From Paenibacillus sedimenti (lineage in GTDB: Bacteria > Bacillota > Bacilli > Paenibacillales > NBRC-103111): a DNA stretch of 32,225 bases. Positions 22,880-30,215 of this stretch are shown one piece after another. The notes under the pieces are model-generated. The model did not search any database and was not told the origin of the DNA. It saw only the letters and a program-made list of their open reading frames with translations. The position numbers and the translations under genes are program-made. Each line of letters opens with the position of its first letter. Position 1 is the stretch's first letter. The DNA lies in NCBI RefSeq assembly GCF_014534655.1, contig NZ_JACVVD010000025.1, positions 1 to 32,225 of the forward strand, in the 5' to 3' direction.

Positions 22880-23004
22880 ATACAAGTTCTTGTCATCATT
22901 CGGCAAAGATATATGTTCTTGTCTTTGGCTTTTGACAAGAACATATATCGTTAAAACAAAAAAAGCCGCAACTACGCGACTTTTAAGCTTATATGTTCTT
23001 GTCA
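22880..23004. repeat. inverted and direct repeats of an AAGAACATAT motif
   Basis: GATATATGTTCTTGTC and GACAAGAACATATATC form a perfect 16-bp inverted repeat around a ten-base spacer (22910-22951). The same motif recurs as ACAAGTTCTTGTCA near 22882-22897 and TTATATGTTCTTGTCA near 22989-23004. This looks like the termini of a small transposon or MITE, or a multi-site operator. No gene is inside. Confidence 0.55.
22961..22984. terminator. small terminator-like hairpin
   Basis: AAAAGCCGC-aactac-GCGACTTTT with A/T-rich flanks; one mismatch. It could work in either direction. No gene ends right beside it. Confidence 0.4.
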
Positions 23005-23173
23005 CCCGACATGGATTCTTCGTTGCCGCTCCAAGCTCTGAACAGCTTCCATGCCTTCGTCTAAGTGCGCGAGACTCGGCTTCCTCTTTTCCCTCTTGCG
23101 AGGCTTTTTGACGACGCGGCAGAATTCACTTTATGTTACGGCAAGATACGTGCTTTGGGGCATGCCGCACGAT

Positions 23174-23207
23174 TAAAAAAAAGCCGTCCAGAATTTCCGG
23201 ACAGCTT
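23174..23207 (-). terminator. terminator of the GH39 gene
   Basis: On the minus strand AAGCTGTCC-ggaaattct-GGACGGCTT is followed by eight T residues, about 50 bases after the stop at 23257; a typical intrinsic terminator. Confidence 0.85.
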
Positions 23208-23256
23208 AGCCAAACAAACAATAGGCTTAATACTCCCTCGGCATTGCCGGGTTCTC

Positions 23257-24813
23257 CTACTTCTTAATAACATAAAGCCTCATGCTGTGCCGGGGCATTG
23301 AAAAACGCAGAGAGGCTTCCCCAGCCTGCACCGGGATGTCCACGGTTTCATCAACTGAAAGTTCTCCCACCCGCAGCAAGGCAGGCAAATCCGCACACTC
23401 CGCCGTACTGGGCGAGCCTAGCCGCTGCCAAGCTCGGTACGTATTGTGCCGCTCGTCATCCAAAATATATGCGGAGACGTGCATAGTTCCGGATTCCAGC
23501 CCCAGCCCGGTAAGCGTCAACTCGACGTTCTCCTCGCCCTCCGGCTCATCGTCCAGCTCATTAAAATGGTAAACGAACAGCTCCAGCCGGCCGGTACCGG
23601 TGCGGGTGGCGAGCACGCCTAGACTGCTGCCAGGCTTCGGCCCCTCGACCAGTAGGCGTTCTTCCCCTAAGTGGGCAAGCAGCTCGTGAGCGGTTTGAAT
23701 CGGCTTCGGTACACCGCCTGCGGTGAGCAGGTCCCGGTTGCCCCTGAAGAATTCGCCAGTCGATGTTTCGAAGGCGAAGCCCCAATACAGCAGCACCGAC
23801 GTCGGAAAGTCGAACGCATCCTCGACGGCATACAACAGGTGCACCAACTTGGTCAGAAACAGCGCGGAAAACTCGCTGTTCCGGTATTCCAACGCTGGGT
23901 GCTGCGCCACCGTCCGCTGGTAATTGGAGCAAACCCCCCATTCATTCATATGGAATTCCACGTGCTCCAGACCGGGATACTTCTTAAGAAGCCGCTGAAT
24001 CCACAGCACTTCTTGGACAAATCGTTGCACGGTGGGCCGGACGAGCGGATGCTCATGCACCCATCCTCCCGATAAGCCATAAATGTGATGCGAGACGAAG
24101 TCGATTCGCGTGCCAGTTTTCCCGGTTACATGATTGGTTCCACGAGTGACATGATGGAGGAAGTCCCGTAAAAAATACATGCTGAAGGTCGCGGGGCCCC
24201 CGACCCGCAGCTTATCGTCGACCGAAGTCACCGCATCGACGAACACGTCGTACATTTTGAAAAACGTGGGAAGATCCTCCACCGCCCAGCCATCGGGTTC
24301 GTTCCATACTTCGAAGTACCAGGTACGGACTTCTTCCTGCCCGAACGTATCGATCAAATTGCGGGTGAACGCCTTGAGTAGATCGGCCCATTTGCCCCAA
24401 TCCTTTGGTCCCTTGTCGCTGGCGGAAAGCCCTTCCTCCCGCTCCGGCGCATCGCGGTCAAGCTGCCGGGCCAACACGTCTGGCAAATAGTCGTATTCCA
24501 CGATCGGTTTGATTCCGCGCCGGACAAATTCCTGGTATACCGCGTTGATTTTGGTAAAATCGTACCGGACATTCCCCTTCTCGTCCTCGGAATACACCTC
24601 GCAGCCCAATTGCCGGCCATCCACCGTTCTCGAGCTAAGTGTATAATGATTGCGCAAATACCGGCACGTGCCAGTCCGCTGCATGCGGTTGAGCATCGTT
24701 TGCCCCGCATCCTCGAGGGTCAGCCAGTACAAATCGTCGGACCCCGCCGCTTCCCAAAACCGAGTGTTCGGGCCAACTGTTACGGCGGTGTTGATTGTAA
24801 ATGTTTTGCTCAA
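23257..24813 (-). CDS. GH39 family beta-xylosidase-like glycosidase
   Basis: 518 residues, cytoplasmic (no signal peptide). A (beta/alpha)8 barrel with the GH39 pair: acid/base Glu172 in WYFEVWNEPDGW and nucleophile Glu291 in EFHMNEWGVCSNY. RIDFVSHHIYG and SVLLYWGFAFE also fit the family, and residues about 400-518 form the C-terminal beta domain. GH39 bacterial members are mostly beta-xylosidases acting on short xylo-oligomers. TTG at 24813 with GGAG 13 bases upstream is the likely start. GC-rich, unlike the cassette genes. A sugar-ABC permease remnant directly upstream shows it came from a carbohydrate-uptake operon. Confidence 0.88.
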   Translation of the reverse strand: MSKTFTINTAVTVGPNTRFWEAAGSDDLYWLTLEDAGQTMLNRMQRTGTCRYLRNHYTLSSRTVDGRQLGCEVYSEDEKGNVRYDFTKINAVYQEFVRRGIKPIVEYDYLPDVLARQLDRDAPEREEGLSASDKGPKDWGKWADLLKAFTRNLIDTFGQEEVRTWYFEVWNEPDGWAVEDLPTFFKMYDVFVDAVTSVDDKLRVGGPATFSMYFLRDFLHHVTRGTNHVTGKTGTRIDFVSHHIYGLSGGWVHEHPLVRPTVQRFVQEVLWIQRLLKKYPGLEHVEFHMNEWGVCSNYQRTVAQHPALEYRNSEFSALFLTKLVHLLYAVEDAFDFPTSVLLYWGFAFETSTGEFFRGNRDLLTAGGVPKPIQTAHELLAHLGEERLLVEGPKPGSSLGVLATRTGTGRLELFVYHFNELDDEPEGEENVELTLTGLGLESGTMHVSAYILDDERHNTYRAWQRLGSPSTAECADLPALLRVGELSVDETVDIPVQAGEASLRFSMPRHSMRLYVIKK

Positions 24814-24836
24814 ACGGATTGTCAGCTCCTGTTCAA

Positions 24837-24930
24837 TTAACCTTTTAAAGCGCCGACCATGACGCCTTTCACGAAATATCTTTGCAGAAACGGATACAGC
24901 GCCAGGATCGGCAGAGTGGACACTGCTGTT
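24837..24930 (-). pseudogene. LplC-type sugar ABC permease, C-terminal remnant
   Basis: About 30 codons, STLPILALYPFLQRYFVKGV then MVGALKG and stop, identical in pattern to the extreme C-terminus of LplC/YtcP-type carbohydrate permeases (YPFLQRYFxKGxMxGAxKG). The frame breaks into the ABC exporter fragment at about 24930, so the rest of the permease was deleted. It ends 24 bases before the GH39 start. Confidence 0.8.
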
Positions 24931-25495
24931 CTTGGGCTTCTTTTCCTATAGCTTTTAACCTCGGAGAGAAGTATTTTCCAACTCGGATGTAAGCATAAGC
25001 GCAGCAGAGAACAATGATTAACACCGTCCAGTCAGTAAAACCGATAAACAGCAGGAGAATACTGCATTTCAAAACGTTTACCGAAACCATCAACATCCTA
25101 TTTCCAAGCAAGTCCGCAACCATCGTTGCTTCGTTGGTAAAGTAGTTTGTCATCTGGCCAATACGTTGATTTTGGAAATCTTTTTGTGGCATCTGAAAAA
25201 AAGCTCTTAATAATTCCTCCATGAGCCTGTATCGAAAAAACAGAACGTTTTTCCTCATGAGAATGAAGGCCAATGCATGACTGAGGATATATGTAGTAAT
25301 CGCAGTTGCAAAAATCTCCATATAGATGAAGAACTTTTCGTAATGTCCTTTAATGAAAATATCATCAATAACATATTTCGTTATCGCAATCATCACCAAT
25401 TCGGCAACCACTGCAATAGCTTCTAACAATACGCTGCCGGAAAACTTCCCCTTAATTTCCCGTATATAGTTAATTAGCCAGTGTCGTCGCTTCAT
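24931..25495 (-). pseudogene. ABC exporter gene (second of a pair), N-terminal half only
   Basis: Starts MKRRHWLINYIREIKGKFSG with four membrane helices (LLEAIAVVAELVMIAITKYV, FATAITTYILSHALAFILMR, LMVSVNVLKCSILLLFIGF, VLIIVLCCAYAYI) and the exporter-type QMPQKDFQNQRIGQMTNYFT segment. After IGKEAQEQQ the sequence switches to out-of-frame permease DNA at about 24930, so the last helices and the ATPase domain are missing. Its start overlaps the end of the preceding ABC gene, as in heterodimeric peptide or multidrug exporters. Not functional alone. Confidence 0.8.
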
Positions 25496-26471
25496 ATTGG
25501 CTCCTTTCACTGGTAACTAATTGATAGAAATGTTCCCTACGTGCAAGCAACATTTCATACGTACCAGTTTCCATAATTCGCCCGTTTTTCAAAACGACAA
25601 TGTTATCATAATAGCGGATCGTTGATAATCGATGAGCTATCGCAATTGTCGTTCGACCCTTCATTATGGACTCCATTGCTTGCTGTACTTCAATCTCGCT
25701 GAGATTATCTAACGATGAAGTAGCTTCATCCAGAATAATAATTTGCGGATTTCTCAGAAACATACGGGCGATAGCAATTCTTTGTTTCTGACCCCCTGAT
25801 AACTTGATGCCGCGCTCCCCAATAAGCGTATTGTAGCCATTTGGCAAACTCGTGATGAAGTTATCAGCATACGCTATTTTTGCAGCGGTTATTATTTCTT
25901 CATCGGTGGCTGACGGGTTGCCGAACCTGATGTTTTCAAGAACGGTGGTTCCGAACAAAAACGTTTCTTGAAATACGTATCCAATATGATCCCGAATTTG
26001 ATTTAATGGCAATTGCTTCAAGTTAATGCCATCCAACAAGATATCTCCTTGAGTTGGGTCATAAAAACGTCCTATCAACTTAGAAACAGTTGATTTCCCG
26101 CTCCCGCTTGTTCCAACAATGGCGACTTTTTCTCCTGACCTGATGGAGAGATTCATACCTTGCAAAACAGGCGTAACTTCTCGGTATCTGAAATGAACAT
26201 CTTTCAAATCGATATGTCCTTCGAACTTGTCCACCGACAAGGGAGATTCGGATTCCTTTACCAGTGGTTGTTGGTTCATTAATTCATAGATATTCTCCAT
26301 CTGAAAGGAAATCACGCGCTGCTCCGTGATATTTGTGATGAATATTGTTACTCTGGCGATCACGACATCGTAGTAAAAGACCAGTGCGACAAATTCCCCG
26401 ACGGTAATGGTTCCATTTTTCACCAGAATAATACCAGCAACAAATACGGCGAACAGTCCAAAATGAACCAA
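25470..26471 (-). pseudogene. ABC exporter gene (first of a pair), N-terminally truncated
   Basis: About 333 codons with the last two membrane helices (HFGLFAVFVAGIILVKNGTI; TVGEFVALVFYYDVVIARVT) and a complete ATPase domain: Walker A GTSGSGKST, Q-loop YVFQETFLF, signature LSGGQKQRIAIARMF, Walker B IIILDEATSSLD, H-loop AIAHRLSTI. The first four helices are missing: upstream the frame is closed and the DNA is a DUF262 gene. The TTG near 26471 is incidental. The ATPase half could fold, but a working exporter is not expected. Confidence 0.82.
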
Positions 26472-27009
26472 AGCCTTTCGTTAGTCTAGCGAAGACGGTT
26501 TGGTTTCCCGCTTGTCGTATTTCTTGCGGATTCAATGATTCACCAAAAGAATTAATTCTCAAAAAAACTCCATTTATATCTTCTATATTTTTTAATGAGC
26601 AGATTATAATATCAATTTCAAAATTCAAAATAATTTGTGCCTCATCATAAGTTATACTATTGTGAGAAGTTGTAGTTGAATCAATATGGACACCTAAATT
26701 ACGAGACACTTCCGGATGGAAGTACAGACTTAACTCGCTATTTTTGTTAAATAATATTTTCCTTTCTAGAAAATCAAAAATAGCATCTAATCGTTGCATA
26801 CCATCAACAATTTGATAACTATCTTCTTTAATTTTTGCGAGAATTATACTCGTAATAGGAAAACCTTTCAAAATCGAATCATATAATTTGTCTTTGTGTT
26901 CTTGGTTCCAAAATAGTTTTCTCTGATAATCTCGATTTATAGTGAACTTACCTTCTTTAAGATAGTGATATAGTTCTTTTATAGTAAATACACGATGAAC
27001 ATTTTTCAT
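26472..27009 (-). pseudogene. DUF262 (GmrS/ParB-like nuclease) protein, N-terminal part
   Basis: Residues from ATG 27009: VFTIKELYHYLKEGKFTINR, then DYQRKLFWNQEHKDKLYDSI, ILAKIKEDSYQIVDGMQRLD and INGVFLRINSFGESLNPQEI then RQA. This is the DUF262 core: DGxQR nucleotide-binding/hydrolysis loop (here DGMQR) and FxRINxxGxxLxxxExR. DUF262 is shared by GmrS-type restriction and other defence proteins. After about residue 178 the reading runs into ABC exporter DNA, so the C-terminal half is lost. GATGGGG precedes the start. Confidence 0.78.
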
Positions 27010-27044
27010 GGCAATCCCCATCTCACATTTCCGAATTTATTGGT

Positions 27045-27110
27045 TCTAACGTTCGATACACCGCAGCCGCAGTTCATAAACTCGCTTGAATTATAGTTCG
27101 TTAGGTGTTC
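27045..27110 (-). repeat. attC-like site upstream of the DUF262 gene (S17)
   Basis: On the minus strand the ends are ACACCTAACGAAC and CGAACGTTAGAAC about 60 bases apart, with TATAATTCAAGCGAG and GCGGCTGCGG between. ACCTAAC fits the integron R'' consensus RYYYAAC, and GTTAGAA nearly fits R' (GTTRRRY). CTAACG and CGTTAG are complementary, as in attC hairpins. One strand also matches the right box of the dispersed repeat (TTGAATTATAGTTCGTTAGG). Confidence 0.5.
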
Positions 27111-27428
27111 GAACACTAGACATTAAACGACAAATCCCAAAGGATCCCCTTTTTTATTTCTAAAATTTTGAATATGCTGCCGATCATTTTTTTAGATCGT
27201 TTAATTCTCTAGATCGCTTAAAACAATAAACGAGTATACTCGACTTTATTCTCAAGTATATCAAATATTTTCCTTTCCATATAGATAATGTATCAACCAA
27301 TCCAATCTGAACTGAGCCTTCTAATATACACTAGTTACAATATTACGATGAATCAATTGAACAAGCTCCGAACATTCCAAAATCAAAATTTAAATGAAAT
27401 TATTTCGTAACCTCATTAGAAAAAAATA
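27111..27428. other. AT-rich intergenic region, no gene found
   Basis: No reading frame with coding character on either strand. It has short AT-rich inverted sequences (for example GATCATTTTTTTAGATC and CGAGTATACTCG) that may be operators, but no full motif is assignable. Confidence 0.4.
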
Positions 27429-27455
27429 AAGAACCCACTCAATTGAATGGCTCTT
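27429..27455 (-). terminator. terminator downstream of tniQ
   Basis: On the minus strand AAGAGCC-attcaattgagt-GGGTTCTT with a T-rich tail (TATTTTTTT), about 60 bases past the tniQ stop. The loop CAATTG is itself palindromic. Confidence 0.65.
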
Positions 27456-27517
27456 ATTCATTCTCATGTAGTCACCTTCGTGTTAATCTTTAAACCAACT
27501 CCGTTCAGTTATGTTGA

Positions 27518-29239
27518 TTAAGCTGAAATAGTTATATTCTTTTTTATTAACAAAGAGTCAATAGTACTTCTTAAAAAAAGATATCTTTTCCGACCATCCT
27601 TAAGTGTAATGATTTGATCTGGAACTAAGAAGCCGGACTCTAGCCACTTCCACGCCTTTTTCTCACCAATTTTCAATAATGCAATTACATCTTTTAAATA
27701 GTATCCTTGAGCATTTTTCCTCTCCATTTCAGATAACTTAATACAATTTTCAAGTTCATTAACAAAATAGTAGTTTTGATCAAGTGTCCCATTTTCGTTT
27801 AAAGAAACGGGATTCAACAAACCCTCACGTGTGAACTTAATTACGTTCACAACAGTTAGTCCGTTAACTGAATAGGTAATTAATGCATCATGGAATTTCA
27901 TTCCTGCTATCTGGCCATTCACAACTACCTTACCGCGGCACTCATCCATCAGTTGTTTAACATCATTATGTGATAATAATTCATAACGACTCGAACTTCT
28001 ATGATATGCTTTTAAAAGACCGGAGGCTATAAGCTTAGGTACAGAATCTTTTTGAATCCCTAGCATTAGCGCTGCTTCTTTTTTTGTTATTAGATACTTT
28101 GTAGAATCTAAGGCAGTATCATACGATCTCTTATCCACGAGATACTTGGTTTTATTACCTTTTTGTGAGATGACCATATCAATCTCATTCAGTTCACTTA
28201 GTTGTGTCATTTTTTCATAACTCATCCCACTAGTAGTACGAATTTCATCCTTCCTTACATATTCACGTTGATTTAATAGTTCTAGGTTCTTTTTGAACAC
28301 AGAGAAATCCCTACGTATACTTCCCTGATTGATTTTTTCAAGCCAAAAAGCATTGTACGCTTCCGAAAATTCACTTAATGAGTCATACTCAAAAATTTGT
28401 TCAAATTGCCCCTTTTGCTCATACATAATTGGAGGCTTTTTTTGTTTAATAAAATCATTGAGCACACGATAAAAATTGTGGGGGAAATCTTGATACATCC
28501 AAAAAGCATTATTATAAGCATGGGATTGATTCTTGCTATTTCGATGACCATTCTTCTTTTTATTAAAGCATGAAATCGCTTGACTATCTCCTAAGTAACT
28601 TGGCATTCCTTCAAGTAAGTGATAACTGAGGTCAGCTAAGATTAAGAAGTCATGTAAAGTAATGTCGAAGAATGACTTGCTGCTAGTTTGATCAAGTAAG
28701 TTATGAAATAAATACAATTGAGGGTCTAATAATAATTCATGTAATTCGATTCCTCCTGGACTAGCAGTTGCGTAAACAAAACCACATCTATCACAAAATC
28801 CAGCCATAAAGCTGGTTAAAGAAATTGTAGAATCACATCCGCAACAATTTTCAATGAGAATTATTTTATGCTCGAAACAAATATTGAGCTGCAGCATGTT
28901 CCAGGATAATTTATGGACTATATTTTCTTGAATACATAGTGGGCAATATTTAACTCGATTTTTCAAAACAAACTTATTCGTAATCTCTCGACCGATTGAT
29001 TGTTCATAATAATTATTTGAATGAAGCTGAAGTATTTCTTTGGGTATTCCTGTTAGATTGCTAATCGAAGTTAATTGATTAGGAGTGAATGAATTATTGT
29101 TTAAATATGGAACAGTCATATTAATATCAGATGCAATAATTGAAATAGAGGGATAGTGGTTTATAACGGAAACTCTGTGTAAATATCCTGACAAGCTTTC
29201 CTGATTATCAATATCCGGACGGATACGAACCGGTCTCAT
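27518..29239 (-). CDS. TniQ/TnsD family protein with extra C-terminal HTH modules
   Basis: 573 residues. The N-terminus is a TniQ domain: RPDIDNQESLSGYLHRVSVI, then RVKYCPLCIQENIVHKLSWN, LNICFEHKIILIENCCGCDS and GFCDRCGF, the last three supplying zinc-finger Cys/His pairs. TniQ proteins choose target sites for Tn7/Tn5053-type transposons. The C-terminal half has at least two excisionase-like helix-turn-helix modules (KKEAALMLGIQKDSVPKLIA then SGLLKAYHR; KDVIALLKIGEKKAWKWLES then GFLVPD). ATG 29239 is two bases after the stop of the upstream gene. No TnsA or TnsC is present, so it is either a transposon remnant or has another role. The frame is intact. Confidence 0.82.
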   Translation of the reverse strand: MRPVRIRPDIDNQESLSGYLHRVSVINHYPSISIIASDINMTVPYLNNNSFTPNQLTSISNLTGIPKEILQLHSNNYYEQSIGREITNKFVLKNRVKYCPLCIQENIVHKLSWNMLQLNICFEHKIILIENCCGCDSTISLTSFMAGFCDRCGFVYATASPGGIELHELLLDPQLYLFHNLLDQTSSKSFFDITLHDFLILADLSYHLLEGMPSYLGDSQAISCFNKKKNGHRNSKNQSHAYNNAFWMYQDFPHNFYRVLNDFIKQKKPPIMYEQKGQFEQIFEYDSLSEFSEAYNAFWLEKINQGSIRRDFSVFKKNLELLNQREYVRKDEIRTTSGMSYEKMTQLSELNEIDMVISQKGNKTKYLVDKRSYDTALDSTKYLITKKEAALMLGIQKDSVPKLIASGLLKAYHRSSSRYELLSHNDVKQLMDECRGKVVVNGQIAGMKFHDALITYSVNGLTVVNVIKFTREGLLNPVSLNENGTLDQNYYFVNELENCIKLSEMERKNAQGYYLKDVIALLKIGEKKAWKWLESGFLVPDQIITLKDGRKRYLFLRSTIDSLLIKKNITISA

Positions 29240-29241
29240 GT

Positions 29242-29580
29242 CTATACACCGTGCTTCTTATTTTTTCGTCTTTTTAATTTCCATTTGCTCTTTAAAATAT
29301 TAATTGCTGAATGATATGCTTCAAGAACGTCTGGATTCAATGGTTTTGAATCCACTATTTTGTAAGCTGGAACCATCCCAACATGATCAACTAGCAATAA
29401 CAAGAAATTCGGATCCTTGGGATCGAAACAAACTGATATCCTCCTAGCATCATTGTCAACCGAGTGAAAGAACCATTGCTCCTTAATTGCTAATGGGCAA
29501 GTATAGATCATTCCATTATAAAGAATACCTTCTGTTGTTATTGTCGCTGTATCCATTGGGAGTAAGTTGGGTAAATTCAT
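29242..29580 (-). CDS. small TnsB/TniA C-terminal-like protein
   Basis: 112 residues from ATG 29580, behind AGGTGGTGA. LPMDTATITTEGILYNGMIY then TCPLAIKEQWFFHSVDN and RRISVCFDPKDPNFLLLLVD follow the Mu-type transposase C-terminal beta-barrel (xxATVTxxGIxFNGxxYxCxxA ... IxVxYDPxD), ending in a basic tail (KWKLKRRKNKK). The DDE catalytic domain is absent, yet the gene has its own good ribosome site and is coupled to tniQ. This is either a truncated transposase with a chance start or a genuine short protein that may bind TniQ partners or DNA ends. Confidence 0.65.
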   Translation of the reverse strand: MNLPNLLPMDTATITTEGILYNGMIYTCPLAIKEQWFFHSVDNDARRISVCFDPKDPNFLLLLVDHVGMVPAYKIVDSKPLNPDVLEAYHSAINILKSKWKLKRRKNKKHGV

Positions 29581-29645
29581 TTTCGTCACCACCTATTTAG
29601 ATTCTATTAAACTCTCTAGCATTATTATTGCCTTAATAGATATGA

Positions 29646-29680
29646 TTGATACAAATAAATATCAATTATAATTTTGATAT
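29646..29680. promoter_or_regulatory. XRE promoter with overlapping operator palindrome
   Basis: TTGATA and TATAAT (15-bp spacer) can serve as -35 and -10 for the plus-strand regulator. The inverted repeat ATATCAA-ttataatt-TTGATAT spans the -10, a good place for a Cro/CI-type autorepressor between the two divergent transcripts. Confidence 0.5.
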
Positions 29681-29740
29681 AAAACGATGGATGTTTCTTC
29701 ATTTTGGGTTTGTCTACACTTCTTTTAAAGAGGTGTAGTG

Positions 29741-30082
29741 ATGTCCGATAACATTTTAAAATATGTTGGAGCCAGAATAAGGGATCTTCGCAAGGAAAGA
29801 GGACTATCACAAGAACAATTAGGTGAGAAGGCCGGTTTCCACTTCTCTTATATCGGCGGGATTGAAAGAGCAGAGAAGAATATTTCATTGATAAATCTGT
29901 CCAAAATAGCAGATGGTCTGGGTGTTGGCATACATGAATTGTTCAGCTACTCTCATAACATAAGTTACAGGGTAACTGAGAAGGAAGAGGATATTAAGGA
30001 AGTCATTGACATACTACTTCGCCACGATTCAAAAGATGTTAAAAAAGCGAAGGCGATAATTAAAGAGGTTTTTAAAGACTAG
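29741..30082 (+). CDS. XRE family regulator
   Basis: 113 residues. The helix-turn-helix occupies residues 6-62: VGARIRDLRKERGLSQEQLG, EKAGFHFSYIGGIERAEKNI, NLSKIADGLGVGIHELF. The C-terminal part is a charged helical tail (KEEDIKEVIDILLRHDSKDV) typical of SinR-like small regulators. ATG 29741 follows GAGGTG; a GTG one codon earlier is an alternative. It diverges from the TnsB-like/tniQ pair and probably controls it and itself through the palindrome at 29659-29680. Confidence 0.85.
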   Translation: MSDNILKYVGARIRDLRKERGLSQEQLGEKAGFHFSYIGGIERAEKNISLINLSKIADGLGVGIHELFSYSHNISYRVTEKEEDIKEVIDILLRHDSKDVKKAKAIIKEVFKD

Positions 30083-30097
30083 CATATTATAAAAGAC

Positions 30098-30134
30098 AAG
30101 ACCTGATTACGTGTTATTAACCTAATCAGGTCTT
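30098..30134 (+). terminator. terminator of the XRE gene
   Basis: Perfect 11-bp arms AAGACCTGATT and AATCAGGTCTT followed by TATCTTCTTTTTT, 16 bases after the stop. Confidence 0.8.
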
Positions 30135-30215
30135 TATCTTCTTTTTTGAACCTTATATCCTATGCTTCCGTTTTTTGGTATTCTATATAAAAACAACTAA
30201 CAGGCTGGTGACCAA

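Noticed and set aside
23282..24490. Plus- and minus-strand frames overlapping the GH39 gene
   Set aside because: All are alternate-frame shadows of the 518-residue glycosidase, with arginine- and serine-rich composition typical of such shadows.
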